A stretch of DNA of 19,487 nt from Candidatus Methanovirga meridionalis (GCA_031289325.1 JAITPS010000055.1:1-19487), one strand, 5' to 3'. Shown: positions 1 to 8,381, counted from the first letter of the stretch. The notes: a model not told the origin generated them from the sequence alone. Made by a program: numbers and translations.

Positions 1-118
1 TTTTTATTAAATTTTTTATTAAATTTTTTATTAAATTTTTTATTAAATTTTTTATTAAATTTTTTATTAAATTTTTTATTAAATTTTTTATTAAATTTTT
101 TATTAAATTTTTTATTAA
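1..118. repeat. 12-bp AT-rich tandem array at the left edge
   Basis: The unit TTTTTATTAAAT repeats almost perfectly about 9.8 times and is cut by the window edge, so its true length is unknown. It ends in TTTTTTATTAAG, which resembles the conserved TTTATTAAG end of the dispersed intergenic elements seen further right (for example at 4106-4114 and 7504-7511). The array may therefore be an expanded part of another copy of that element. This link is inference; the array itself is plain in the sequence. Confidence 0.9.
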
Positions 119-193
119 GTAGAATATATACAAAAATAAAACATGTCTTTAAATTAAATCTAATAAAATCAAAAAATTCACAAAAGACTAATA

Positions 194-232
194 TTTTCAT
201 TAAATAAAAATAGTTTTCATTAAATAAAAATA
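194..232. repeat. 20-bp direct repeat upstream of the NifX-like gene
   Basis: The stretch TTTTCATTAAATAAAAATA occurs at 194-212 and again at 214-232, directly ahead of the ribosome binding site of the gene at 267. It lies where the promoter of that gene should be, so it might duplicate a TATA-like A/T element (TTAAATAAAAATA). No function can be shown from sequence alone. Confidence 0.6.
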
Positions 233-266
233 AAATTTAATTAATTAATTAATAATAGGTGAACTT

Positions 267-590
267 ATGAAAATAGCTATTGCATCGTCTGATGGTAAAA
301 ATGTTAATTTACATTTTGGAAAAGCAAACTCTATTTATATATATGATTTTGATGGTGAAAATACAAATTATGTTGAACATAGGACTGTGGATATTATTCT
401 AAATGAACAGCACCAATGGTCAAAAGTTTTAAATGCTATTTTAGATTGTGATGTTGTAATATCTCTTCAAGCAGGTTTTAAATCACGATTTGGAATTGAA
501 AATGCGGGATTAAAAAATATTGAAGATGAAGGTTCTATTGAAGATGTTTTAAAAAGATATATTGATCATTATAACTTTATGAAAAATTAA
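267..590 (+). CDS. NifX/NifB-type dinitrogenase iron-molybdenum cofactor family protein
   Basis: A 107-residue protein that opens with MKIAIASSDGKNVNLHFGKA, the typical start of the Nitro_FeMo-Co (NifX/NifY/NafY and NifB C-terminal) fold. The HFG motif at 17-19 is followed by an alternating beta/alpha pattern, and DVVISLQAGF at about 62-71 matches the second conserved glycine-containing turn. Family members bind or carry iron-sulfur or FeMo-type cluster precursors. In methanogens many stand-alone copies have no assigned job, and no nif gene is visible here. AGGTGA at 257-262 sits 4 bases before the ATG and supports this start. The gene is convergent with the U32 gene and appears monocistronic. 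The family call is firm; the function is not. Confidence 0.85.
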   Translation: MKIAIASSDGKNVNLHFGKANSIYIYDFDGENTNYVEHRTVDIILNEQHQWSKVLNAILDCDVVISLQAGFKSRFGIENAGLKNIEDEGSIEDVLKRYIDHYNFMKN

Positions 591-597
591 TAATTTA

Positions 598-656
598 TAT
601 TTAAAAAAATGATAGTTAAAAAAATGATATTTAAAAAAATGATATTTAAAAATAAT
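598..656. repeat. 15-bp tandem repeat after the NifX-like gene
   Basis: A unit close to ATTTAAAAAAATGAT is repeated three to four times, with small changes, between the converging NifX-like and U32 genes. It leads straight into a separate motif at 658-690 that recurs at 16384-16416. Confidence 0.75.
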
Positions 657-657
657 T

Positions 658-690
658 GATTAATTAAAACATTTTTTCCACCACTATAAT
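658..690. repeat. Dispersed motif, copy 1 (GATTAATTAAAACATTTTTT...)
   Basis: This stretch of about 33 bases nearly matches 16384-16416. Both have GATTAATTAAAA, then CATTTTTTCCA, then CA and TATAAT, differing by one inserted A and two substitutions. The copy here ends in CACTATAAT, the same outer end that closes the longer dispersed elements (ACTATAAT at 4131-4138). It holds a T6 run, so it could also act as the transcription stop of the upstream plus-strand gene. Confidence 0.6.
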
Positions 691-709
691 CCATATAATG
701 AAAATTAAA

Positions 710-3556
710 TTAATCTTTTTCATGGATACGACCATATAAGAAATTATCTTTATTAAGATATGAATGGGAAATAGATAAAACTTTTTTTTTAATTGAATTT
801 AATCTTTTCTTATCAGGATTTTTCATTCCATCTAAATAAAGTGAGATAATTTGTGACATGTAACTTTTATTTGAAAATTTACAATCTAAAACAATAAAGT
901 TAAGTCCAAGTCTTTTAATCTTATCTAATTCATCAATTAAACATAAACAATCTTTATTTATAATGTGACTTTTTTTATTGAAATCAAAATGAACCCTGTA
1001 CTTAAATTTTTTTCTTTTTTTATCTTCTAATATTGCATAATCTGAATCATTATTGGTTATAAGATCTTTACCATTGTTTAAACTGGAAAAATCATCATAA
1101 CTAACAATTACTTCTAAGTTTCCATGAACCATGAGTTCAAGATCAGTATCATCATCACTATATTTTAAATTTAACTCTTCAATCTCGGAGTATGATAGTT
1201 CTGGAGACAATATTAAGCTATTAAAACCAGAATCTCTTAAATTTTCACATGAATAGCTATTCCACAAGTTTAAATTATAAGTACCATATACCTTACAGTC
1301 AAATAAATTGTTAAGTCCAGGAGTATCGGTCATTATTGATAATTCAATGCCTTCATTTTTTAAATTATTGAATATTTCTATGGATTTCTCTACTTCATCA
1401 TCACTTATAAAAGATGGTAAAACCCAAACAATTTCAAGTGTTTTATTTGGATTGTTTATACCTATCTCTATCACTGCTTCAAGTAATAATTTTTCAATAC
1501 TATTAAAATAATCAGTGGAAGTATTGTATAAATAAGATGGATCAAAATATATTTTTTTCATATGATACCTTGAAGCAATTTTAACAAGACTTAAATTATC
1601 AACGATAACAGCTAATTCCAATGTTTTAGAATTTTCTAATTCTTTAGATTTAGGATTTTCTAATTCTTTAGATTTATAATTTTTAATAAATGAATTTAAT
1701 CTATAATTTACAGAATCGATTTCTTTTTTATTAGGTTTATAATATTTTAATAGATGTTTAGAAGCTTCATCTAATATCTCTCGCCGTAAATTATTTAATT
1801 GTGAGGTAGGAATAAAAAGATCATTAGAAAAATTAGATATTTCAATTTTTTCCATGAAAAATGGGGTGTTCCCTGTTTTATGTAGCTGTTTTTCAATTTC
1901 TTTAATTGATGTGGGGCGATTAATAGCTTTTTGAAAACTTGTTGGTGAGGAATAATTAAATTTGATTTTGTCACTGTTTAATTTAAATTCAGCTTTCATG
2001 AAAATTTCTAAATATTTGTTTAAAGAAATATTTAATGATAAGGGTATTTTAGGTTGAATATATTCTTTTTTATATTTTTTAAGTTCTTTATGGAGTAAAT
2101 GTGAATAACTTATAAAAACTTTATCTCCAACTCTAACATTACGAGTTGTATTGAAAACAATATAATCATCGTTTTGCTCTATTATATTATCAATATATAT
2201 TCCTTTAATCTTATCATTGTACTTAAAAGCTATTCCATCCCCTATTTTGATATCAACATGATTTTTTTTATTAACTTTAATTTCTTTAACCCTATAAATA
2301 CTTTCATCTGTATAGTTGTTTTTTATTTTATTAGATTTTTTATTAGAATTTGATTTATTAGAATTAGAATTATTAAAATTATTTTTATTAGAATTATTTT
2401 TATTAGAATTATTTTTATAATTTGATTTATTAAAATTAGAATTATTTTTATTAAAATTAGAATTATTAAAATTATTTTTATAATTTGATTTGTTAAAATT
2501 GGAATTTTTAGAATTAGAATTATTTTTATTAGAAATAGAATTATTTTTATTAGAATTAGAATTAGAATTAGATTTAAATTTATTTTTATCGTTAACAATG
2601 AACTCTTCTTCATTGCTTATATTTATAATATCTCCAATATAAAATCCAGTATGCCCCGAACTTTCACGACCCATAACATCACCAGGTTTTTCACCTAAAA
2701 GATAGCCTTTTGTAAATTTTCGGTTGAAAACCAGATTTAAATCGTCTTTAAATTCTTTCTTTTTCTTATCTAAAATGTTTCTATAGCTATTTACAATGGT
2801 TCCAACATAATCTTCTGACTTCATTCTGCCTTCTAACTTAATGGAATCAATACCTGCTTTTGAAATTTTATCTAAATTTTCTGCAGTATTTAAATCATGT
2901 GTAGATAGTAAATAGCCATTATCAATATTATATCCTTTATACTTCAATATATATTCTCTTCTGCAGGGTTGAGTACAAGCTCCTCTATTACCACTTCTAC
3001 CAGTGTTTAATGAAGAAATATAACAATTTCCAGAAATAGAATAACAAATAGCTCCATGAGCGAAAACTTCCAATTCTAAATTAATTCCATTTTCTTTTAA
3101 TTTTGAACCTATGATGCTAATTTCATCAAGACTAAGTTCACGAGGAAATATAACTCGTGAAATTCCATTTTTTGAAGCCCATAATGCGGAATAATAATTA
3201 TTTAATCCCATTTGTGTTGAAGCATGGATTTTTATATCTGGAAAAATGGTTCGGATTAATTTTAAAGCCCCAAAATCTTGGACAATGACTGCATCAACAC
3301 CAATTTTATAGAGTTTAAATACATATTTTAGGAAATCTATTATTTCAAAATTATTTATTAATGTGTTTATTGTGATAAAAACCTTAACATTATTTAAATG
3401 AGCATATTTCACACTTTTTTCAATTTCTTCCATAGTGAAATTTTCTGCAAATGCTCTAGCTCCAAACCGTTTTCCTGATAAATAAACTGCATCAGAGCCA
3501 GTGTTAACAGCTATTTTAAAAACATCAAATGATCCTGCAGGAGCTAATAATTCCAT
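710..3556 (-). CDS. U32 family peptidase / hydroxylase-like protein with Asn-rich insert
   Basis: A 948-residue protein starting MELLAPAGSF, the standard U32 start, which is why I use the ATG at 3556 and not the TTG at 3583. The U32 signature is complete at about 163-182 (EVFAHGAICYSISGNCYISS) and is followed by RSGNRGACTQPCRR. Cysteines near 171, 178, 194 and 198 fit the cluster-binding cysteines of this family. The long C-terminal part (about 420-948) corresponds to the DUF3656/collagenase-like region of the longer members. Bacterial relatives RlhA and TrhP hydroxylate 23S rRNA and tRNA; the archaeal target is unknown. Residues about 324-418 are an Asn/Ser/Lys low-complexity insert (see separate entry). 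Convergent with the upstream gene; its 5' flank is a 0.7-kb repeat-rich spacer. No clear Shine-Dalgarno sequence was found. Confidence 0.9.
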   Translation of the reverse strand: MELLAPAGSFDVFKIAVNTGSDAVYLSGKRFGARAFAENFTMEEIEKSVKYAHLNNVKVFITINTLINNFEIIDFLKYVFKLYKIGVDAVIVQDFGALKLIRTIFPDIKIHASTQMGLNNYYSALWASKNGISRVIFPRELSLDEISIIGSKLKENGINLELEVFAHGAICYSISGNCYISSLNTGRSGNRGACTQPCRREYILKYKGYNIDNGYLLSTHDLNTAENLDKISKAGIDSIKLEGRMKSEDYVGTIVNSYRNILDKKKKEFKDDLNLVFNRKFTKGYLLGEKPGDVMGRESSGHTGFYIGDIINISNEEEFIVNDKNKFKSNSNSNSNKNNSISNKNNSNSKNSNFNKSNYKNNFNNSNFNKNNSNFNKSNYKNNSNKNNSNKNNFNNSNSNKSNSNKKSNKIKNNYTDESIYRVKEIKVNKKNHVDIKIGDGIAFKYNDKIKGIYIDNIIEQNDDYIVFNTTRNVRVGDKVFISYSHLLHKELKKYKKEYIQPKIPLSLNISLNKYLEIFMKAEFKLNSDKIKFNYSSPTSFQKAINRPTSIKEIEKQLHKTGNTPFFMEKIEISNFSNDLFIPTSQLNNLRREILDEASKHLLKYYKPNKKEIDSVNYRLNSFIKNYKSKELENPKSKELENSKTLELAVIVDNLSLVKIASRYHMKKIYFDPSYLYNTSTDYFNSIEKLLLEAVIEIGINNPNKTLEIVWVLPSFISDDEVEKSIEIFNNLKNEGIELSIMTDTPGLNNLFDCKVYGTYNLNLWNSYSCENLRDSGFNSLILSPELSYSEIEELNLKYSDDDTDLELMVHGNLEVIVSYDDFSSLNNGKDLITNNDSDYAILEDKKRKKFKYRVHFDFNKKSHIINKDCLCLIDELDKIKRLGLNFIVLDCKFSNKSYMSQIISLYLDGMKNPDKKRLNSIKKKVLSISHSYLNKDNFLYGRIHEKD
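2320..2590 (-). repeat. Asn/Ser/Lys low-complexity insert within the U32 gene
   Basis: About 90 residues composed almost only of Asn, Ser and Lys with scattered Phe, Tyr and Ile (for example NKNNSNSKNSNFNKSNYKNN) interrupt the U32 protein. They fall between GFYIGDIINIS and the resumption at RVKEIKVNKKNHVDIKIGDG. At DNA level the region is a degenerate repeat of about 6-18-base units made of AAT, AAA and AGN codons. It keeps frame across its whole length, which suggests either an expressed disordered loop or recent slippage tolerated in a surface loop. The flanks join sensibly as one beta-rich domain. Confidence 0.85.
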
Positions 3557-3715
3557 GAATATCTTTTTAAACCCAATATACAATGTTAATATTTCTTAAT
3601 TGTATTTATACTTATAATAGCTCATGTTAGCTATGAACTTTATTATTTAAATGATTTTTACTTTTTTTTTATTTTAAATGATTTTCAAAAACCTATTTTA
3701 ATATAATCCTTAGGA

Positions 3716-3726
3716 AAAGTTCTTAA
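3716..3726 (+). repeat. Extra copy of the AAAGTTCTTAA end motif
   Basis: AAAGTTCTTAA followed by ATTTTGAATTATAAAT matches the left end of the element at 7116 and the inner left end at 3891-3909. It lies 160 bp outside element A, so it may be the remnant of an older or nested copy. Between the two, a 26-bp direct repeat starts at 3820 and 3846 (CTAAAAGAGAAAAT...). Confidence 0.5.
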
Positions 3727-3882
3727 ATTTTGAATTATAAATAGATAAAAGCTATTTAAAAAGTTCTAAACCAAATAAAGAATATAAACATTTTCAAAGA
3801 TTACAGAAAATCTTAAAAACTAAAAGAGAAAATGGAATAAAATTTCTAAAAGAGAAAATAGAATAAATTTAATAATCTAAAT

Positions 3883-4138
3883 ATTATAGTCCTTAATTTT
3901 TGAATGATAAATTTTTTTATTAAATTATTTAATTTTAAAATTTAATTTTAAATATTAATTTATAAAAATGTATAATTTTAATTTTTAATTAATATAAATA
4001 TATTTTAATTAATATAACTAATTTTAAATTAATATAAATATATTTTAAATAATATAACTAATTTTAAATTAATGTGATTTAATAATGTTTATTTTTAAAA
4101 AAATTATTTATTAAGAACTTTATCAAAGATACTATAAT
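3883..4138 (+). repeat. Dispersed AT-rich intergenic element, copy A
   Basis: The element starts ATTATAGTCCTTAATTTTTG and ends TTATTAAGAACTTT (4109-4122) followed by ATCAAAGATACTATAAT. The outer 8 bases, ATTATAGT and ACTATAAT, are exact inverted repeats. Inside lies the conserved box ATTTATAAAAATGTATAATT near 3957-3976, then several imperfect repeats of about 20 bp built on TTAATATAAATATATTTTAA. It fills part of the 715-bp spacer 5' of the U32 gene and 3' of the GyrI-like gene. No open frame of note is present. The unit boundaries are inferred from comparison with the four other copies. Confidence 0.7.
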
Positions 4139-4146
4139 AAATCTAA

Positions 4147-4282
4147 TAATCTAAATGTTTTTATTTAAATTACATTTTAATAATCTAAATGTTTTTATTT
4201 AAATTACATTTTAATAATCTAAATGTTTTTATTTAAATTACATTTTAATAATCTAAATGTTTTTATTTAAATTACATTTTAA
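4147..4282. repeat. 34-bp tandem repeat, four copies, overlapping a gene end
   Basis: Four identical 34-bp units occur at 4147, 4181, 4215 and 4249, beginning TAATCTAAATGTTTTTATTT and ending ATTACATTTTAA. The last unit contains the final codons and stop of the GyrI-like gene (stop at 4272-4274). The other three are therefore duplications of that gene's extreme 3' end plus its downstream sequence. The identity of the copies points to recent expansion. Confidence 0.92.
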
Positions 4283-4754
4283 TTACTGGAAATTGAATCT
4301 CTGTTAGTAATTCATCTTCTTCTACATCATAAGGATTATTAAAATAAATTTCCTTTGGTGAACCAATAATATCATAATTATTTTCTATTGAAAAGTTAGC
4401 AAGATCTTTATAAGAGATTTCAATGGTTTTATAAGATCCTTTATGGATTTTATATAAAACTTTATGAGCTAATAATTCAACAACTTGTACTTCACCAGTG
4501 TTTCCATGATTATGACCTGTTAGTTCAGTATCTTCACTTACCTCAATCCCTATATCATAAATCATTTCATCAGGATTTGTATTTTTAGGACTTGTATAAT
4601 AAATAGAAAAAGGATGACCTTTGATTTTACCTTCCTTGTTTTCAAACCAACTTATTAATTTTGCAATAAGAACACCCATATCTTTAATGTTTCCTTTATG
4701 ATTTATTATAGCCATTTTTTGGTCTTCTACATTTTTTTCTTTAACATCGCACAT
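4272..4754 (-). CDS. GyrI-like (effector-binding domain) protein
   Basis: A 160-residue single-domain protein of the GyrI/AraC-effector-binding (SOUL-like) superfamily. It begins MCDVKEKNVEDQKMAIINHKG, and the family hallmarks follow: a glycine-bearing first strand (INHKGNIKDM), a mid segment with IYYTSP and YDIGIEV, the YKIHKGSYKTI strand, and the closing NNYDIIGSPKEIYFNNP...ELLTEIQFPV that ends most archaeal members. Such domains bind small hydrophobic or cationic ligands, and stand-alone versions may bind or hydrolyse xenobiotics. I chose the ATG at 4754 over the upstream TTG at 4814 because homology begins at MCDV and the extra 20 residues look like translated spacer. It is the stand-alone type, with no DNA-binding domain. 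The ligand is unknown. Confidence 0.85.
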   Translation of the reverse strand: MCDVKEKNVEDQKMAIINHKGNIKDMGVLIAKLISWFENKEGKIKGHPFSIYYTSPKNTNPDEMIYDIGIEVSEDTELTGHNHGNTGEVQVVELLAHKVLYKIHKGSYKTIEISYKDLANFSIENNYDIIGSPKEIYFNNPYDVEEDELLTEIQFPVIKM

Positions 4755-4963
4755 TTTAACACTTTTCTCTTTTTTTATAAAAATTATTTTATTAATATTT
4801 TCATTTATAAACAATTGTTATTACACAAATTTTTGAGAAAGCCATTAAATTGAATTTTTAACAACCTATTTCTTATTAAATGGAGTGTTAAAAATCCCAT
4901 GGCATTTATAACTACCATTTTACAATATATATAATGTGTTGAATAGATAAAACATAGTAAAAA

Positions 4964-5674
4964 TTAACTTATTAATATTATTCCAACTATTGCACCAGAT
5001 AAGGTACCCAATAGGTTAACATGTTCATTATTAATTAATCCTCTTCTTTCAAAAACTGCACCAAATACACTATCCATAAAACATCCAATTGCCCCTGAAA
5101 TAACAGTTATTTGAATAGCAAGTAATGGATCTGAAATTATACCTAAAACAAATGAAGCAAAGCCAATAATCCCAGCTCCGATAATACCAACAACAGTCCC
5201 TAAAATAGAAACAGCACCATCGGTTCCTGGTTCAACTATTCTTAAAGTAGTTAATAAGCGAGGTTTTTGTAAAATACCAATTTCACTTGCCATAGTATCA
5301 GCAGTAGCTGTGGCAACAGCACCTATAAACCCACCGATAAATGGAATGTAATGACCACTAAAAGCTACTCCACCAAATGCAGCCATTATAAGAGCAATTA
5401 AACCATTAGAAATAACATTTTTCGCCGTTCTTTTTTTCTCATAAATTCCTAATTTTTGCTTATACTCTTTTGCATATCTACTTGCATAAAGACTTAAAAA
5501 TAAGAACATTAAAATTAAAATAAACCATGAGACCCCAGCTTTAAAAATAATTATAATTCCCATGAAGATCATGAAAATAGAACCTAACAAATCTAAAGAT
5601 TTTCTATGATATGTTATAATTCCAACAACAATTATAAGTAAAGTAAAAATCCAAACTGATAATGATCCATCCAT
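4964..5674 (-). CDS. DUF92 / TIGR00297 family integral membrane protein
   Basis: A 236-residue polytopic membrane protein with about six to seven hydrophobic segments. Conserved DUF92 motifs are clear: RTAKNVISNG at about 82-91, ATATADTMASEIG at about 121-133, the TDGAVSILGT segment at about 151-160, and near the C-terminus DSVFGAVFERRGLINN, then NLLGTLSGA. The family includes plant VTE6 (phytyl-phosphate kinase) and is related to CTP-dependent polyprenol kinases. A role in isoprenoid phosphate metabolism, for example archaeal lipid or prenol salvage, is possible but only inferred. GTGTGATTAA just before the ATG gives a modest Shine-Dalgarno. It lies 109 bp downstream of the S3Ae gene on the same strand and may be co-transcribed with it. 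Confidence 0.88.
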   Translation of the reverse strand: MDGSLSVWIFTLLIIVVGIITYHRKSLDLLGSIFMIFMGIIIIFKAGVSWFILILMFLFLSLYASRYAKEYKQKLGIYEKKRTAKNVISNGLIALIMAAFGGVAFSGHYIPFIGGFIGAVATATADTMASEIGILQKPRLLTTLRIVEPGTDGAVSILGTVVGIIGAGIIGFASFVLGIISDPLLAIQITVISGAIGCFMDSVFGAVFERRGLINNEHVNLLGTLSGAIVGIILIS

Positions 5675-5768
5675 TTAATCACACGAATTTGACATATTAT
5701 TGAATTATATTTCAGTGCTAATATGTTTCCATATCATTGGTCATAGTTATAAAAATATATTATCATTT

Positions 5769-5790
5769 AGAGTAGTGGAAAATTCACTCT
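5769..5790 (-). terminator. Possible weak hairpin at the 3' end of the S3Ae gene
   Basis: AGAGT at 5769-5773 and ACTCT at 5786-5790 can pair around the S3Ae stop codon, with an alternative AGTG/CACT pairing inside. On the minus strand a T-rich stretch (ATATATTTTT) follows about 12 bases later. The stem is short, so a terminator role is only a suggestion. Confidence 0.25.
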
Positions 5791-6359
5791 AAGATTTTAC
5801 TCTTAATAATTTCTACTCTTTTAAGAGGATATATTTTTTTAATTATATGATAAATTTCAGAGGCTAATCTTCCATTAACAGAATTTTCTATAATATCTTC
5901 GAAATCTCTTTCCTTACCTTTTCTTTTAATTATTTCAATTATAGTTTCTCTCATATATTTTTGTTGAGAAGATTTAGCTCTTCTTGTTGTAATAGCTAAA
6001 ACATACAATTTTATTTTAACACCATCGGTTGTTTTAATAGTAACTGGTGTATCTATTCTACTTGTACCTCTTCTAATCATACTTCTAACAAAATCTGTTG
6101 TAATTTGATGTCCAATGAATTTAGTGTTAGCAACATCTCCTGCAACATTGGTAACCTCAAATTTTAGTTTTATGTATTGCTTAGAGTAATCTCCAGTTAA
6201 CTCTCTCATAGTAACATCTACTCTCCTTCCAATGAGAAAATTAGGATCTTTTGATGGGGTTTCACCAATATCCTTATCACCAAATACAACGGGTGTTTTA
6301 ATGTTATACCATGATTTTTCTTTCCATGTGTCACGTACTCTTCTTCTTTTTGCTGCCAT
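5784..6359 (-). CDS. rps3ae: 30S ribosomal protein S3Ae (eS1)
   Basis: A 191-residue basic protein of the eS1/S3Ae family. It is full length and recognisable throughout: MAAKRRRVRDTWKEKSWYNI at the N-terminus, then IGRRVDVTMRELTGDYSKQY, the LKFEVTNVAGDVANTKFIGH core with RSMIRRGTSRID, and the C-terminal LKRVEIIKSKILE. It is part of the small ribosomal subunit near the mRNA exit region, as in archaea and eukaryotes; bacteria lack it. GGAAGGA lies 5 bases before the ATG at 6359, a strong ribosome binding site. The leader carries a second AATTAAGGAA copy 18 bases further upstream. The DUF92 gene follows on the same strand. Confidence 0.96.
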   Translation of the reverse strand: MAAKRRRVRDTWKEKSWYNIKTPVVFGDKDIGETPSKDPNFLIGRRVDVTMRELTGDYSKQYIKLKFEVTNVAGDVANTKFIGHQITTDFVRSMIRRGTSRIDTPVTIKTTDGVKIKLYVLAITTRRAKSSQQKYMRETIIEIIKRKGKERDFEDIIENSVNGRLASEIYHIIKKIYPLKRVEIIKSKILE

Positions 6360-6439
6360 ATTATCCTTCCTTAATTTTTTCTTTTCCTTAATTTTTTATA
6401 AGATAATTTATTAGTTTAATTTAGTTTATTTTTTAAATA

Positions 6440-6476
6440 TTAATTTTATATTATCATGCTTTTTTATATAAATACA
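6440..6476 (-). promoter_or_regulatory. Likely promoter of the S3Ae gene
   Basis: Read on the minus strand, the stretch contains TATTTATATAAAAAAG (about 6460-6475), a good archaeal TATA box. Initiation about 25 bases downstream would give a leader near 80 bases that holds the GGAAGGA site and its duplicated precursor. No start site can be proved from sequence. Confidence 0.5.
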
Positions 6477-7115
6477 GTTCTTATAAACTACTTAATTAAT
6501 GAGTATTTATTAATAATGAATATTTATTATTTTAAATAATATTTCATATTCCCTAATTTCATTTGACTAATAGTTCATAACTTCATTTATTTATTATATA
6601 TTAATATTATTATATTAAATTAATTATTATATTAAATTAAATATTTTATTTTATTAAAAAACATTATTATTAATTTTATTAAATAATTTAATAGTAATGA
6701 TTAATATTATTGATATTTAACAAATAATTTATTAAATAATTAGATTATTAATTAAATTAATCAATAATATAAATTTATAATTAGTAATAATATAATTTTT
6801 ATAAATATAATTTTTATAATAATATAACATAATATAATTAATATAATTTTTATTAAAAAATAATTAATATAATTCTTATTAAAAAATAATTTTATTAAAT
6901 AATTTTATTAAAAATAAGTTTATACTATCAATATTCGCACTATAAAAATAGTTTTTTTTATAAAAATAATATCAACCCAAATAAGTTATAGTAAATATTT
7001 ATTTTATTCTATTTAAATGTTTTTATATTAAATGAAACTGTGAACTTTTATGAACTTTTTTTTGAACTTTTTTTAAAATTTTTTTAATAGTCATTTTTTT
7101 AATACCCATATAAAA
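6477..7115. other. Non-coding AT-rich spacer between S3Ae and thpR (first part)
   Basis: About 640 bases composed almost only of A and T, with short irregular repeats of TATTAAAT and AATATAAT types. No frame encodes a plausible protein, and I see no RNA gene. It leads into dispersed element copy B at 7116. Confidence 0.6.
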
Positions 7116-7534
7116 AAAGTTCTTAAATTTTAAAATGATAATTTTTTATTAAATTATAGTCCTTATGGGCGAGTTTTTCAATTTTGGACTATAAATTTTT
7201 GTATTAAATTATTAAATTTCAAATATTAGTTTATAAAAATCTATAATTTTAAATTTTAAATGATATAAATAAATTTTAAATAATATAAATAAAATTTAAA
7301 TAATATAAATAAAATTTAAATAATATAAATAAAATTTAAATAATATAAATAAATTTTAAGTAGTATAAGTATATTTTAATTAATATAAATATATTTTAAT
7401 TAATATAAACAATTTTAAATTAATATTTTTTAATAAAATATTTTTTAATAATATTTAATTTTAATAAAATATTTAATTTTAATTTTAATTTTAAAAAAGT
7501 TATTTATTAAGAACTTTATCAAAATCACTATATT
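7116..7534 (+). repeat. Dispersed AT-rich intergenic element, copy B
   Basis: The left end AAAGTTCTTAA (7116-7126) and right end TTAAGAACTTT (7507-7517) are perfect 11-bp inverted repeats. The right end continues ATCAAAATCACTATA. The internal box AGTTTATAAAAATCTATAAT lies at about 7229-7248. From about 7262 to 7390 there are six or more repeats near 20 bp long, of the type AATATAAATAAAATTTAAAT. A second left-end-like piece, TTATAGTCC, begins at 7154 and forms a hairpin (separate entry). The element sits in the divergent spacer between the S3Ae and thpR genes. Confidence 0.75.
7154..7194. repeat. Hairpin TTATAGTCC / GGACTATAA inside element B
   Basis: TTATAGTCC at 7154-7162 is the exact reverse complement of GGACTATAA at 7186-7194, separated by a 23-base loop that holds the only GC-rich word in the spacer (GGGCGAG). 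With one bulge the stem extends by three or four more pairs. It could be the termini of a small nested element, a structured RNA or a terminator-like hairpin. Copy A has only the left half (ATTATAGTCC at 3883-3892). Confidence 0.65.
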
Positions 7535-7694
7535 TAGTCTGGTGTCAACTTTTTGATGCTCTTAAATAGTCTCTTTAATTGATTAAATTATCTTTTAGAA
7601 ATATAATTTTTATATTTAACTTATTAATTATTAATTATCAATTTAATAATCATGAAATAATTTTAATTTAAAAAATTTAATAAAGGATGATTTA

Positions 7695-8261
7695 ATGAAA
7701 ACTGAAAAATATAGGGGATTTTTAGCTATTGATGTTGATGATGAAAATATATTTAATAATATTAATAAGTTTCAAAATGAACTTAAAAAAGCTAAAGGCA
7801 ACATAAAATATGTTAATAAAGAAAATTTACATTTCACTCTTAAATTTTTTGGGAAAATAGATGATGAACAAATTCATGAGATTTCAAAAGTAGTAAAAGA
7901 AACAATCAATGATTTTAAACCTTTTAAAATAGCTATTAATGGAACTGGTGTATTTCCAAATGAAAGTAATATGAAAATCATCTATGTGGGAATTTTAGAA
8001 TCTGCAGACTTTTTACAATTACAAAAAGCCTTAGATAAAAAATTTGAAACCTTAGGATTTAAATTAGAAAAGAAGTATATTGGTCATTTAACAGTGGGAA
8101 GATTGAAAAATCTAAAAAACAAAAAAAATGTTAGAGAAATAATAAAAGAATTTGAAGAGAAAGAAATAGGGGAACTAACAATTTCTAAAATATCTCTAAA
8201 AAAAAGTGAATTAACTTCTGATGGTCCAAAGTATACTGATTTAGAAGTTTTTGAACTTTAA
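7695..8261 (+). CDS. thpR: RNA 2',3'-cyclic phosphodiesterase (2'-5' RNA ligase family)
   Basis: A 188-residue member of the 2H phosphoesterase superfamily. The two catalytic HxTx motifs are present: HFTL at 46-49 and HLTV at 131-134. Between them lie the usual FKIAINGTGVFPN and KIIYVGI strands. ThpR opens 2',3'-cyclic phosphate RNA ends and can join tRNA halves with 2'-5' linkage in vitro; its physiological job in archaea is unclear. AGGATGAT about 5 bases before the ATG supports the start. Length is usual for the family. The DUF2115 gene follows 120 bp later on the same strand, so they may be loosely linked. Confidence 0.93.
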   Translation: MKTEKYRGFLAIDVDDENIFNNINKFQNELKKAKGNIKYVNKENLHFTLKFFGKIDDEQIHEISKVVKETINDFKPFKIAINGTGVFPNESNMKIIYVGILESADFLQLQKALDKKFETLGFKLEKKYIGHLTVGRLKNLKNKKNVREIIKEFEEKEIGELTISKISLKKSELTSDGPKYTDLEVFEL

Positions 8262-8381
8262 TTTTCACTTAATTTTTTAATATTACTAAATAATTTGTTT
8301 AAAAAAAGACTCATAAAAACTTATAAAAATATAAAAAAACAAAAATAAATAGGAAGTGTCTATAATTTAAATGGTGATAGT

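Noticed and set aside
1308..1511. 67-residue plus-strand open frame inside the U32 gene
   Set aside because: Antisense to a well-supported coding region, with no ribosome binding site or family resemblance.
2323..2613. 96-residue Ile/Leu-rich open frame on the minus strand
   Set aside because: It is the shifted-frame reading of the Asn-rich repeat in the U32 gene; a repeat without stops in one frame often lacks them in another.
4147..4282. CRISPR array
   Set aside because: The 34-bp units are directly abutting with no unique spacers, so this is a plain tandem repeat. The other arrays are likewise spacer-free.
6415..7694. Replication origin in the large AT-rich spacer
   Set aside because: No Cdc6/Orc1 gene and no origin-recognition-box-like G-rich repeats; AT richness alone is general in this genome.
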